Assembly: GCF_003386205.1 (NCBI RefSeq)
Contig: NZ_QRDY01000001.1
Coordinates: 310,001 to 374,000 of the forward strand
Length of the DNA: 64,000 bases
Source of the DNA: Cohnella lupini
GTDB lineage: Bacteria; Bacillota; Bacilli; Paenibacillales; Paenibacillaceae
Direction of reading: 5' to 3'
The translations under genes were made by a program, and so were the position numbers. Below, one piece after another: positions 1-7,719 of this stretch. The notes beneath the pieces were generated by a model. That model was not told where the DNA came from. It did no database searches and saw only the letters and a list, made by a program, of their open reading frames with translations. Positions within the stretch are counted from its first letter, which is position 1; each line of letters begins with the position of its first letter.

Positions 1-564
1 ACGGGAGATGCCGCGATCCGTGCGATGCTCATTGAGCGTAATCTGCGGTTAGTCGTTTATATCGCTCGAAAATTCGAGAACACGGGAATTCATATCGAAG
101 ACCTTGTATCTATCGGAGCCATCGGACTTATTAAAGCCGTAAATACATTTGATCCAGATAAGAAGATCAAATTAGCAACTTACGCTTCACGCTGTATCGA
201 GAATGAGATTTTGATGTACTTGCGTCGGAACAGCAAGACGAGGACGGAAGTTTCTTTCGATGAGCCTTTGAATATCGATTGGGACGGAAATGAATTGTTG
301 CTATCCGATGTTCTGGGAACGGAGAATGATACGATTTACCGTAACATCGAAGAGCAAGTAGACAGGAAACTTCTACACAAGGCTTTGGATAAGCTTAGCG
401 AGAGGGAACGAACGATTATGGAATTACGTTTTGGTCTTGCGGACGGCGAAGAAAAAACTCAGAAGGATGTTGCTGACCTTTTAGGAATATCCCAATCGTA
501 TATCTCAAGGCTAGAAAAACGCATAATTAAGCGGCTGCGCAAGGAATTCAATAAAATGGTTTAG
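1..564 (+). CDS. sigE: RNA polymerase sporulation sigma factor E, 5' truncated by window edge
   Basis: Sigma-70 family factor that directs early mother-cell transcription during sporulation. The frame is open from base 1, so about 187 C-terminal codons are present and roughly 50 N-terminal residues lie outside the window. Visible parts are region 2 (core binding and -10 recognition, around [16 protein letters not shown] and [14 protein letters not shown]) and the region 4 helix-turn-helix ending in [16 protein letters not shown]. The next gene is sigG, which is the conserved spoIIGA-sigE-sigG order of spore formers; spoIIGA should lie just upstream. The paralogue sigF is normally next to spoIIA genes, so position supports sigE. 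The ATG at 25 is an internal methionine, not the start. Confidence 0.93.
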   Translation, partial: TGDAAIRAMLIERNLRLVVYIARKFENTGIHIEDLVSIGAIGLIKAVNTFDPDKKIKLATYASRCIENEILMYLRRNSKTRTEVSFDEPLNIDWDGNELLLSDVLGTENDTIYRNIEEQVDRKLLHKALDKLSERERTIMELRFGLADGEEKTQKDVADLLGISQSYISRLEKRIIKRLRKEFNKMV

Positions 565-688
565 AAGTTGAGAGAAAATTCGCGCATTTCATACTTTTGC
601 CGAGACTGCCATAAGTCTCAAATAGCGGAATAAAAACCCCCTTCCCGGAGATACTTTACATTAATGCTGCTCCCCGGGAGGAATTGCC

Positions 689-1471
689 TTGACCCGCAAC
701 AAAGTGGAGATTTGTGGAGTGGACACCTCAAAGCTGCCCGTTCTAACCAATGCCGAAATGAGGGAACTATTTCTTGCTCTACAAACCCGAGGAGAGATCA
801 CCGCCAGGGAAAAATTAGTAAACGGTAACCTGCGACTGGTGCTGAGCGTGATCCAACGGTTTAATAACCGAGGAGAATTCGTCGATGATTTATTTCAAGT
901 CGGTTGCATTGGGTTGATGAAAGCGATCGACAACTTTGATCTAGGCCAGAACGTTAGATTTTCGACCTATGCCGTTCCGATGATCATCGGGGAAATCCGT
1001 CGTTATCTGAGAGATAACAATCCGATTCGCGTGTCGCGTAGCTTGCGAGATATCGCTTATAAAGCGTTGCAGGTCAGAGACCAGTTAACGAATCAACATT
1101 CTCGCGAGCCGACAATACTGGAAATTTCGCAGGTTCTTAACGTACCCAAGGAAGATATCGTATTCGCTTTGGACGCGATTCAGGACCCGGTATCCTTGTT
1201 CGAGCCGATCTATCACGACGGCGGAGACCCGATCTTCGTCATGGATCAGATCAGCGACGAGCGCAACAAAGATGCTCAATGGATAGAGGAAATTGCACTT
1301 CGCGAAGCGATGAGAAAACTCAATGATCGCGAGAAAATGATTCTGTCCATGCGTTTCTTCGAAGGAAAAACCCAGATGGAAGTCGCCGACGAGATCGGCA
1401 TCTCCCAGGCTCAAGTATCTCGTCTCGAGAAATCCGCGATCCAGCAAATGCAAAAGCACGTAAAAACTTAA
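689..1471 (+). CDS. sigG: RNA polymerase sporulation sigma factor G
   Basis: Late forespore-specific sigma factor. The 260-residue length fits the family. The N-terminus MTRNKVEICGVDTSKLPVL is the SigG signature, followed by sigma region 2 (DDLFQVGCIGLMKAIDNFD), region 3 and a region 4 helix-turn-helix (EIGISQAQVSRLEKS). Translation starts at TTG 689 behind a GGGAGG Shine-Dalgarno (SD) sequence; no better start exists. It lies 124 bp downstream of sigE, as in other spore formers, where it is read both from the sigE promoter and from its own forespore promoter. I could not identify that promoter with confidence in the gap. Confidence 0.96.
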   Translation: MTRNKVEICGVDTSKLPVLTNAEMRELFLALQTRGEITAREKLVNGNLRLVLSVIQRFNNRGEFVDDLFQVGCIGLMKAIDNFDLGQNVRFSTYAVPMIIGEIRRYLRDNNPIRVSRSLRDIAYKALQVRDQLTNQHSREPTILEISQVLNVPKEDIVFALDAIQDPVSLFEPIYHDGGDPIFVMDQISDERNKDAQWIEEIALREAMRKLNDREKMILSMRFFEGKTQMEVADEIGISQAQVSRLEKSAIQQMQKHVKT

Positions 1472-1489
1472 AAAGCAGCTTTCTTTGCG

Positions 1490-1519
1490 AAAGGATGGGG
1501 CATATGCTTCATCCTTTTT
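1490..1519 (+). terminator. Intrinsic terminator after sigG
   Basis: AAAGGATG at 1490-1497 pairs with CATCCTTT at 1510-1517, with a 12-base loop and further T residues after the stem. It sits 18 bp past the sigG stop. Confidence 0.65.
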
Positions 1520-1530
1520 CGTTGGAATCC

Positions 1531-1557
1531 TTTATATCCATTATCCCGTCGTCTCAG
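1531..1557 (-). repeat. Isolated diverged copy of the 48-bp repeat family (reverse orientation)
   Basis: On the minus strand this reads CTGAGACGACGGGATAATGG followed by ATATAAA, closely resembling the first unit of the array at 3191. The copy is intergenic and lies 80 bp from a second reverse copy at 1611-1641. Confidence 0.55.
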
Positions 1558-1610
1558 GTAGGAATTTCTTAGACCGCATATCATTCATTAATCCGCAATG
1601 TCCTTTTCCC

Positions 1611-1641
1611 CCCTTATGTCCACTATCCCCTTCGCTCAGAA
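1611..1641 (-). repeat. Isolated copy of the 48-bp repeat family (reverse orientation)
   Basis: On the minus strand this reads TCTGAGCGAAGGGGATAGTG and continues GACATAAGGG. It matches the array units at 3239-3383, whose core is CTGAGGCGAAGGGATAGTGG. It is intergenic, downstream of sigG, and opposite in orientation to the main array, so the IS1595-like gene lies between inverted copies. Confidence 0.65.
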
Positions 1642-1878
1642 AGTGGTCTAACAGTAACAGCTATTACCCCTAGGTATGATCCCATTACAAAGCTAAAAGC
1701 AAAGGGCAGATATTACTTCCTAGGAAATAACCTAAATGCTACGACCAAAGCAAGAGTCGCAATCGCACCAAAATGCAACAGCCAATATATCCGGAGCAAT
1801 ACCAAAGCAATACCAAAGCAAAAACCAAAGCAATACCAAGCAATAACCAAAGCAATAATCAAAGCAAAGTGAAAGCAA

Positions 1879-2030
1879 AAACCAAAGTACAAACCAAAGT
1901 ACAAACCAAAGTACAAACCAAAGTACAAACCAAAGTACAAACCAAAGTACAAACCAAAGTACAAACCAAAGTACAAACCAAAGTACAAACCAAAGTACAA
2001 ACCAAAGTACAAACCAAAGTACAAACCAAA
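1879..2030. repeat. 12-bp tandem repeat, about 12.5 copies
   Basis: A near-perfect head-to-tail array of CAAACCAAAGTA fills about 152 bp. It is preceded from about 1800 by imperfect CCAAAGCAA-type repeats, which look like older, decayed versions. Because 12 is a multiple of 3, several reading frames stay open across it (QTKV repeats on the plus strand, FGLY or FVLW repeats on the minus strand). None has a convincing SD sequence or conserved-looking ends, so I treat it as non-coding. The rest of 1642-1878 holds nothing else I can identify. Confidence 0.9.
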
Positions 2031-2118
2031 GATGGGTAGCCACAGCAGAACTAAACAACGATTTAAGTAGGATTTTTGAAATCTTTAATGTGTAATCAAA
2101 ATCAGCATCTATACTCGA

Positions 2119-3042
2119 TCAGCCTGTTTTCAACAGCGAGTCAAAATAGTCGCGTTTAAGATGAGCCGAGTTGTCCTCGCGACGAATTAGAACCGGGTAT
2201 TGTAAAACAGGAGTAGTTGAACAATGATTAAGCAAATTTTCAAATAAATTACCTTGTTTGATTGTCGCATTGAAACCATAACAAAACTGATCTAAGTAGG
2301 ACTGTAAGTGTTTAGGTCCTATGCCAGTGAATGTCTTATTTATCCAAGAGGAGGCGCGTTGAGAGAGTTGAATTAAAGGTCTGATTCTATGCCGGCTGAA
2401 CTTTTGAATAACTATGCTTAAATCTGTTACCGAAGGATCAACATGTTGGCGAATGAAGAGATGACCTGCGTGGGGTGTGATACGATCATATATAAGCTGA
2501 TTATCGGGAATTTTTTGAATCTTCAAATGAGTGATTTGTTGATCGTTATCCATAGAAACGCCAACGAGCAAAGGTTGTTCTTGAGGATGCCGAAAGATGG
2601 TTGGGTTATAAGGTCGGCCGTAAATGCCCCAATTAATACGAACTATGCCCGATAATAATTTTTGGGAATTCGAATGAATCATGGCTTGTCTGATTTTATG
2701 ACAGATGAGCCAGGAAGTTTTATAAGTTACATTTATTGTGGAACTGAGCCTGGTGGCGCTGATACCATGAGGCATCGCATGAAGAAAAATCGCTTGAAAC
2801 CAGAGCCGCAAGGATGTCCGCGATCCTTCCATAATTGTACCGGCGATTAAGGATGTTTGAGCCCGGCAATCCCGGCATTCGTACAAGGGAAGTTTACGTG
2901 AACGTATTAAATAGAAGTGGCGATGGGAACAACGTGGACAATGGAATCCATCGGGCCAACGAGAGTGAAACAAGGCTTGGATGCATGATTCCTCGTTGTC
3001 GTATCTAGAGCAAAACTCCTCAAAACTTATCGTTTTCTCCAA
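2119..3042 (-). CDS. IS1595/ISXO2-like transposase-derived protein, catalytic residues apparently lost
   Basis: A 307-residue protein starting at TTG 3042 behind GGAGGTGG. The N-terminal zinc ribbon is intact (CPRC near residue 35 and CRDC near residue 56), and the C-terminal IS1595 block around GIGPKHLQSYLDQF and GFN is recognisable. Where the family normally has a V-E-x-D-E-x-Y-x-G catalytic motif, this protein has VRINWGIYG, so the first Asp and neighbouring Glu are replaced. The usual third catalytic position (Asn/Glu/His before the tryptophan) is also not recognisable. The frame is nevertheless open and well expressed in design. I found no clear terminal inverted repeats or target duplication. 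It is either a decaying insertion sequence or a domesticated DNA-binding protein; the data do not decide. Confidence 0.75.
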   Translation of the reverse strand: MEKTISFEEFCSRYDNEESCIQALFHSRWPDGFHCPRCSHRHFYLIRSRKLPLYECRDCRAQTSLIAGTIMEGSRTSLRLWFQAIFLHAMPHGISATRLSSTINVTYKTSWLICHKIRQAMIHSNSQKLLSGIVRINWGIYGRPYNPTIFRHPQEQPLLVGVSMDNDQQITHLKIQKIPDNQLIYDRITPHAGHLFIRQHVDPSVTDLSIVIQKFSRHRIRPLIQLSQRASSWINKTFTGIGPKHLQSYLDQFCYGFNATIKQGNLFENLLNHCSTTPVLQYPVLIRREDNSAHLKRDYFDSLLKTG

Positions 3043-3060
3043 GTTCCCACCTCCATAAAT

Positions 3061-3074
3061 AGAACATGTGTTCT
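3061..3074 (-). promoter_or_regulatory. LexA/SOS-box-like palindrome
   Basis: The minus strand reads AGAACACATGTTCT, a perfect palindrome except for its central CA/TG bases. It matches the Gram-positive LexA (DinR) consensus CGAACRNRYGTTYC at 12 of 14 positions, with mismatches only at the two ends. It begins 6 bp after the predicted -10 of the transposase-like gene, so it would cover the transcription start. The match is seen in the sequence; LexA binding is inferred. Confidence 0.5.
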
Positions 3075-3080
3075 TATTTT

Positions 3081-3109
3081 ATTTTACATAAAATGTATGA
3101 ATTAATCAA
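3081..3109 (-). promoter_or_regulatory. Predicted sigma-A promoter of the transposase-like gene
   Basis: On the minus strand: -35 TTGATT (3109-3104), a 17-bp spacer and -10 TAAAAT (3086-3081). Transcription would start near 3075, at the SOS-like palindrome, giving a short leader before the TTG start at 3042. Confidence 0.55.
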
Positions 3110-3190
3110 GCGTTATTATTAAAAAAGATCATAAGCGAGTTGAGCATGTGGAGTAACTGCATTGAAGTGGGGTAGGATTGGGCGTTATCT

Positions 3191-3478
3191 CTGAGGGACC
3201 GGGATAATGGAGATAAGATGAAAAAGAGGACAGTTATTCTGAGGCGAAGGGATAGTGGCCATAACGGGAGAAAGAAGAGTCTTGTTCTGAGGCAAGGGGA
3301 TAGTGGCCATACGGAGAAAAAAGGGGGGCTTGTTCTGAGGCGAAGGGATAGTCGCCATAGCGGGAGAAAGGGGAGTCTTGTTCTGAGGCAAGGGATAGTG
3401 GTTATAGAAAGGAGGTTGGGGTATTTAGTTCTGAGCTAGCGGGATAGCGGGCGTAAGGAGCGAATGTAGAACGAATCC
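3191..3478 (+). repeat. Six-unit array with exact 48-bp period
   Basis: Units start at 3191, 3239, 3287, 3335, 3383 and 3431, exactly 48 bp apart. Each begins with CTGAG and carries GGGATAGTGG or a close variant about 9 bp in. The four middle units are most alike, while the outer two are diverged. Divergence is spread over the whole unit, so this is not a CRISPR with fixed repeats and unique spacers. Open frames exist on both strands only because 48 is divisible by 3. Single copies occur at 1531, 1611 and 44751. From 3479 to 3602 I see no gene. Confidence 0.85.
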
Positions 3479-3602
3479 GACCGAGGCGAAATAGACCATT
3501 AATTTATTGCGAGGTACGAGCCCTACATTGTACATTTTTTCGGACCGGATCATATATTTAATAATAGGTACGAATGCCTGGTCGGACTGGGGGCGAACGG
3601 TT

Positions 3603-3881
3603 ATGAAAATATCCGATTTTCAGACGAAGGACGTTATCAATATAGTGGACGGAAAGAAGCTGGGCCAAGTCAGCGATCTGGAATTGGATCTCCGTCAAGG
3701 GCGGATCGATTCCATCGTGGTTCCTACTTCCACCCGGTTGTTCGGAATGTTCGGCGGAGGCAACGATGTCGTTATTCCTTGGAGAAATATCGTTAAGATC
3801 GGCACGGATGTCGTTCTGGTTAGATTGGACGATTCGAAAATATACCGTCTTGAAGATGGCGAGCAGCATACCGGCCGGTAG
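3603..3881 (+). CDS. ylmC: YlmC/YmxH family PRC-barrel sporulation-associated protein
   Basis: A 92-residue protein of the YlmC/YmxH family, which is a PRC-barrel-like small beta-rich fold. The ATG at 3603 gives the family's N-terminus MKISDFQTKDVINIVDGKKLG; an in-frame upstream extension to 3507 lacks an SD sequence and similarity and is rejected. The body contains the typical GxVSDLELD-like strand and VVIPWRNIVKIG. The molecular role of the family is not established. It heads the conserved ylm cluster, and in Bacillus it follows sigG after ylmA, which is missing here and replaced by the repeat and transposase insert. Confidence 0.85.
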   Translation: MKISDFQTKDVINIVDGKKLGQVSDLELDLRQGRIDSIVVPTSTRLFGMFGGGNDVVIPWRNIVKIGTDVVLVRLDDSKIYRLEDGEQHTGR

Positions 3882-3946
3882 CGGACGCTTACATTTCTTC
3901 CGATTGACTCTTACCTATGGTACACTGGCTTCGGAGGTGTAATTTT

Positions 3947-4777
3947 TTGGAGCCTTTTCTATTGAACGCGAAGAATGATGAGTCGTCATTGTTAATGTTG
4001 GAGTCTTGGCTCGAGTGGAGCGGGGTTACTGCCGGGTTTACGACGCGGCATGCGGGGAATACGGCGCTCCATGTCGGGAATGATCCACTGAACGTATTGG
4101 CTAATCGCAATAAAGTTACGGAACATTTAAGTTGGGACTACGAAGCTTTTACCTGCGCCGAACAAGTGCATGGGCATGACGTGCACGTAGTTAAACACGA
4201 GGATGCCGGCAGAGGGCGCGATGGCAGATTAAGCGCGATTCAGAATACGGATGCGATGATTACGAACGAACCGAACGTATTATTGGCGATGTATTTCGCC
4301 GACTGCGTACCTTTATATTTTTACGATCCTCATACGGAAAGCATGGGACTTGCGCACGCTGGATGGAAGGGGAGCGTAGCTGAAATTGCCGTTCATACGA
4401 TTGCTGCTATGCAAGCTTCATACGGTTCTAAACCTGAACATATACTGGCCGCAATCGGACCTTCCATCGATAGTTGTTGTTACGAGGTGGACGAAAAGGT
4501 GCTTGGCCAAGTTCGTTTGATTATAGAATCACTACGTAAGGGTAATCCGACAATAGAGGCTTCGGACGTCATCAAACCCTCCGGTAGGGAGGGGCACGCA
4601 CGACTGGACTTGAAACATTTAAACCGACATCTTATGATAAAAGCAGGAATTTTGCCGAGCCACATCGAAATATCTTCATGGTGTACAGGCTGTCGAACGG
4701 ACCTCTTGTTTTCCCATCGCAAGGAAAACGGGGCTGCGGGACGGATGATGAGTTGGTTGGGCAGGAAATCGAGGTGA
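3947..4777 (+). CDS. pgeF: Peptidoglycan editing factor / multicopper-oxidase-fold purine nucleoside enzyme (YfiH/YlmD family)
   Basis: A 276-residue member of the YfiH/YlmD family. Members have been reported as purine nucleoside phosphorylase/adenosine deaminase-like enzymes and, in E. coli, as a factor that prevents misincorporation into peptidoglycan. The zinc-site residues are visible in three conserved blocks: the His in EQVHG, the Cys in FADCVPLYF and the His in LAHAGWKG, followed by AAIGPSIDSCCYEV. The start is TTG 3947, 9 bp after GGAGG at 3933; the upstream ATG at 3917 has no SD sequence. It is followed after 7 bp by ylmE, so the two are probably co-translated. Confidence 0.9.
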   Translation: MEPFLLNAKNDESSLLMLESWLEWSGVTAGFTTRHAGNTALHVGNDPLNVLANRNKVTEHLSWDYEAFTCAEQVHGHDVHVVKHEDAGRGRDGRLSAIQNTDAMITNEPNVLLAMYFADCVPLYFYDPHTESMGLAHAGWKGSVAEIAVHTIAAMQASYGSKPEHILAAIGPSIDSCCYEVDEKVLGQVRLIIESLRKGNPTIEASDVIKPSGREGHARLDLKHLNRHLMIKAGILPSHIEISSWCTGCRTDLLFSHRKENGAAGRMMSWLGRKSR

Positions 4778-4784
4778 TCGTTTC

Positions 4785-5483
4785 GTGACATTGAAGAACC
4801 GTCTGCGAGACGTGGAAATCCGACTTGAGCAGGCTTGCGAGAGAAGCGGAAGAAATCGCGAAGACATACAGATTATCGCCGTTACCAAGTACGTAACGGT
4901 GGAAACGGTGCAAGAAGCCGTGCGAGAAGGGGTAACCCATATCGGGGAAAACCGATGGCCGAACGCAAAGGACAAATGGGACGCTCTGAAGGGACAAGCC
5001 GTTTTTCATTACATAGGCTCGCTCCAAACGAACAAAGTGAAGGACGTAGTCGGTAAATTCGAGTATATTCATTCCCTGGATCGACTTTCATTGGCGGAAG
5101 CCATTCAGAGCCGTGCCGAAGCGCTGGATCTTCAAGTTTCTTGTTTTCTGCAAGTGAACGTTTCTGGGGAAATTTCGAAGCACGGTTTGGAGCCGGCCGA
5201 CGTTAAGCCGTTCCTGATCGAACTTCAAAAGTATAATCGCATTCGACCCGTCGGTTTAATGACGATGGCTCCTTACGAAAGCGAACCAGAAGCGACTAGG
5301 CCGATATTCCGGGCGCTACGGCAGTTAAGGGACGACTTGAATGAAATGTCCATCTTGGCAGAGCCGATGCTGGAGCTATCGATGGGAATGTCTAACGATT
5401 TCGAGGTTGCGGTGGAAGAAGGAGCAACCCGGGTGCGTTTGGGAACCGTATTGGTAGGGAAAGAAGAGACAGAGGAGGGATAA
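4785..5483 (+). CDS. ylmE: YggS/YlmE family pyridoxal-phosphate homeostasis protein
   Basis: A 232-residue, single-domain PLP-binding TIM-barrel protein of the YggS/PLPBP family, which buffers pyridoxal 5'-phosphate and affects amino-acid balance; no catalytic reaction is known. The PLP lysine is K35 in [30 protein letters not shown] and [18 protein letters not shown](R)VRLGT are the family blocks. The start is GTG 4785, with the SD GAGGTGA overlapping the end of pgeF. It belongs to the ylm cluster beside sepF, a position conserved across Firmicutes and Actinobacteria. Confidence 0.93.
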   Translation: MTLKNRLRDVEIRLEQACERSGRNREDIQIIAVTKYVTVETVQEAVREGVTHIGENRWPNAKDKWDALKGQAVFHYIGSLQTNKVKDVVGKFEYIHSLDRLSLAEAIQSRAEALDLQVSCFLQVNVSGEISKHGLEPADVKPFLIELQKYNRIRPVGLMTMAPYESEPEATRPIFRALRQLRDDLNEMSILAEPMLELSMGMSNDFEVAVEEGATRVRLGTVLVGKEETEEG

Positions 5484-5485
5484 CA

Positions 5486-5944
5486 ATGGGTGTTATGAAT
5501 AGGTTCTTGAATTATTTGGGACTTCAGGAAGAGCATGAACAAGAGATGGAGCGAGAACGGATAGCTTCCGAGTCCGAGGAGCAAGAAATTGAAACCCCAT
5601 CGTTCGAATCGCGTAAACAATCAGGAAAGAACAATGTCGTAAGCATACATTCCCAGAAAAATGCCCGAGTCGTTCTAACGGAACCGCGTTCATACGACGA
5701 GGCGCAGGATATCGCGGATCAACTCAAGTCGCGACGTTCCGTCGTCGTTAATCTCCAACGCGTGAGAAGGGATCAGGCGATTCGGATCGTGGACTTCTTG
5801 AGCGGCACGGTATATGCTCTTGGAGGCAATATTTCCAAGCTTGGACCGGATATTTTCCTCTGTACACCGGACTCGGTGGAAGTGTCCGGGACGATAACGG
5901 AAATATTATCTGAGGAATCAGCTGACTACCCCAAAATGAGGTGA
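5486..5944 (+). CDS. sepF: Cell division protein SepF
   Basis: SepF polymerises into rings, binds the FtsZ tail and anchors FtsZ filaments to the membrane. This 152-residue version has the three expected parts. An N-terminal amphipathic helix ([13 protein letters not shown]) serves for membrane insertion. A charged, Glu-rich linker spans about residues 15-50. The globular C-terminal domain covers about residues 60-142 ([21 protein letters not shown], then [19 protein letters not shown]). The ATG has a strong GAGGAGGG SD sequence and starts 2 bp after the ylmE stop. Confidence 0.95.
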   Translation: MGVMNRFLNYLGLQEEHEQEMERERIASESEEQEIETPSFESRKQSGKNNVVSIHSQKNARVVLTEPRSYDEAQDIADQLKSRRSVVVNLQRVRRDQAIRIVDFLSGTVYALGGNISKLGPDIFLCTPDSVEVSGTITEILSEESADYPKMR

Positions 5945-5951
5945 CACCAGG

Positions 5952-6218
5952 TTGGAGCAAATAGAACAATTTATCGGTATATTGTATAGAATCTACTCGT
6001 ACATGATCATTATTTACGTGCTCATGTCTTGGTTGCCAGCCGTTAAAGAAAGCTTCGTCGGCGAGATGCTGGGGAAACTCGTGGAACCGTACTTAAAGCC
6101 ATTCCGTCGTTTTATTCCTCCTATCGGAGGAATGATAGACATATCTCCGATCGTTGCGTATTTCGCATTAGGTTTCGTCGTGCGAGGGCTTCTCGCCGTA
6201 TTAAGTATCGTGTTCTAA
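5952..6218 (+). CDS. ylmG: YggT/YlmG family integral membrane protein
   Basis: An 88-residue membrane protein with two hydrophobic helices (about residues 8-28 and 65-86) joined by the family loop YLKPFRRFIPPIGGMIDISPIVA. YggT proteins occur beside sepF and divIVA and are implicated in envelope or division functions, but no biochemical activity is assigned. The start is TTG 5952, 8 bp after GAGGTG, which itself overlaps the sepF stop. Confidence 0.9.
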   Translation: MEQIEQFIGILYRIYSYMIIIYVLMSWLPAVKESFVGEMLGKLVEPYLKPFRRFIPPIGGMIDISPIVAYFALGFVVRGLLAVLSIVF

Positions 6219-6234
6219 GATTGAAGGTGCCATA

Positions 6235-7020
6235 ATGTCACGCAGAGAAATTTACGAGCATTTTCATCCGGATGAAAAAGCATTTGTGGATCGCGCCTCG
6301 GAGTGGGTCGAACGTGCCGCCGAACGTCATGAGACGAAGCGGACGGATTTTCTCGACCCGCGACAGGCGCATATTTTATTTACGCTGGCAAACCGTCACC
6401 CGGATGCGCAAGTGGTGTTAGGCGGCGGAAGCTCCCAAGCGGAGCGCCAGAGGGCAATCATCGCTCCCGACTACAGGTCATTGGACGATGAAGACATGGG
6501 AATCTCAGTTCTGGATATTACATCAGACGATAAACGAATATCCGATTTGGACCACGGAGATTATTTGGGCGCGTTGCTCGGACTCGGGATCAAGAGAGAT
6601 AAAATCGGCGATCTTCACGTTAGCGAGGAAGGGTGCCATGCCCTAATCGCCGACGATATCGGCGGTTTCCTTATAGGTCACATGAAACAAGCTCACCGCG
6701 TCGACGTGACCGTCTCCGTTAGGCCGTTGTCGGAGCTTAGGGAAGTCGTGTCCGTAGTCGAGGAGCAAACGCTCTCCGTCGCTTCCATGCGTCTTGACGG
6801 CGTCGCCAGCGACGTCTTTCGGCTGAGCCGGACGAAAATTCTCGCCCCGATCAAAGCCGGGAGATGCCGGGTGAGCTGGAAACCGGTAGAGGATCCCTCC
6901 TTTCAATTGAAAGAGGGAGACATCGTTTCCATGAAAGGTTTCGGCCGATTTAAGGTGCTTGAAGTCGAAGGCGTATCCAAAAGCGGCAGGATTCGAGTGC
7001 GTATCGGTAAATTTGTGTAA
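6235..7020 (+). CDS. ylmH: YlmH family S4-domain RNA-binding protein
   Basis: A 261-residue protein with an N-terminal YlmH-specific domain (HFHPDEKAFVDRASEWV; YLGALLGLGIKRDKIGDL) and a C-terminal S4 RNA-binding domain from about residue 185 (DGVASDVFRLSRTKILAPIKAGRCRVSWKPVEDP). S4 domains bind structured RNA. In B. subtilis YlmH has been linked to the rescue of stalled ribosomes or nascent chains. It lies between ylmG and divIVA in the expected order, with the SD GAAGGTG. Confidence 0.92.
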   Translation: MSRREIYEHFHPDEKAFVDRASEWVERAAERHETKRTDFLDPRQAHILFTLANRHPDAQVVLGGGSSQAERQRAIIAPDYRSLDDEDMGISVLDITSDDKRISDLDHGDYLGALLGLGIKRDKIGDLHVSEEGCHALIADDIGGFLIGHMKQAHRVDVTVSVRPLSELREVVSVVEEQTLSVASMRLDGVASDVFRLSRTKILAPIKAGRCRVSWKPVEDPSFQLKEGDIVSMKGFGRFKVLEVEGVSKSGRIRVRIGKFV

Positions 7021-7103
7021 AAGAATAGAAGGATTTCCGCAGCTTTCGTCGAATTCAGTCAATGAACGTGCTAGACGGAAATCATGACTTAGGAGGTGCG
7101 CCA

Positions 7104-7589
7104 ATGCCACTTACTCCATTGGACATCCATAACAAAGAATTCTCCCGCCGGTTACGCGGATACGACGAAGATCAAGTAAACGAATTCCTCGATCAAATTA
7201 TCAAGGATTACGAAGCGATGATTCGCGAGAACAAAGAGTTGCAAAACCTGGTCGCGGCATCTCAGGACAAGCTTGGCCATTTCTCGAATATCGAGGAGAC
7301 GTTAAGCAAGACGATCATCGTCGCGCAGGAAGCAGCCGACGAGTTGAGGGGCAACGCTAAGAAGGAAGCTCAGCTTATCGTCAAGGAAGCGGAGAAGAAC
7401 GCCGATCGAATTATCAATGATGCGCTTTCCAAGTCCCGCAAGGTCGCTTTGGAAGTCGAAGAATTGAAAAAACAGGCGACCATTTACCGTGCCCGCTTCC
7501 GCGCGTTGATTGAAACGCAAATGGAGCTTCTGACGCAAGACGGATGGGACTCTCTGGACAATCGCGAAGCTCGCGGCATCGAAGCTTAA
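7104..7589 (+). CDS. divIVA: Cell division/polarity protein DivIVA
   Basis: A 161-residue coiled-coil scaffold that senses negative membrane curvature at septa and poles. The N-terminal lipid-binding domain has MPLTPLDIHNKEFSRRLRGY and DEDQVNEFLDQI. Two long coiled-coil stretches follow (about residues 30-65 and 75-140). The ATG at 7104 has an optimal AGGAGGTG SD sequence, whereas the in-frame ATG at 7062 has none. An intrinsic terminator follows at 7620, making divIVA the last gene of the ylm cluster transcript. Confidence 0.95.
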   Translation: MPLTPLDIHNKEFSRRLRGYDEDQVNEFLDQIIKDYEAMIRENKELQNLVAASQDKLGHFSNIEETLSKTIIVAQEAADELRGNAKKEAQLIVKEAEKNADRIINDALSKSRKVALEVEELKKQATIYRARFRALIETQMELLTQDGWDSLDNREARGIEA

Positions 7590-7619
7590 AGGTCGGGAAC
7601 GGCGAACTAAGAGAACAAG

Positions 7620-7644
7620 AAAGATCCTCGCGGATCTTTTTTTT
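7620..7644 (+). terminator. Intrinsic terminator after divIVA
   Basis: A perfect 8-bp stem AAAGATCC/GGATCTTT (7620-7627 and 7632-7639) with a TCGC tetraloop and an uninterrupted run of eight T residues. Confidence 0.92.
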
Positions 7645-7684
7645 CTTTCTAGACATAAGGGGTTTGCCTATAGGCGAATTCGAT

Positions 7685-7713
7685 TTGACAAATGACGTGG
7701 CAAAAAGTATAAC
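7685..7713 (+). promoter_or_regulatory. Sigma-A promoter of ileS
   Basis: A consensus TTGACA -35 (7685-7690), an exact 17-bp spacer and a -10 TATAAC (7708-7713). Transcription should start near 7720, producing a leader of about 350 nt that holds the T-box. Confidence 0.88.
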
Positions 7714-7719
7714 AAGGAT

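Noticed and set aside
1713-2058. Repeat-encoded open frames on both strands (QTKV, FGLY and FVLW repeats)
   Set aside because: They arise because the 12-bp period is a multiple of three; there is no SD sequence and no unique protein-like ends.
3185-3439. Open frames on both strands through the 48-bp array
   Set aside because: Period divisible by three keeps frames open by chance; no convincing SD sequence, and both strands cannot be read as equally likely genes.
3191-3478. CRISPR-like array
   Set aside because: Divergence is spread over the full unit, there is no invariant repeat with unique spacers, and no cas gene is in the window.
1472-3602. Complete insertion sequence with terminal inverted repeats around the transposase-like gene
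   Set aside because: I could not find matching ends or a target-site duplication by eye, so only the gene is annotated.
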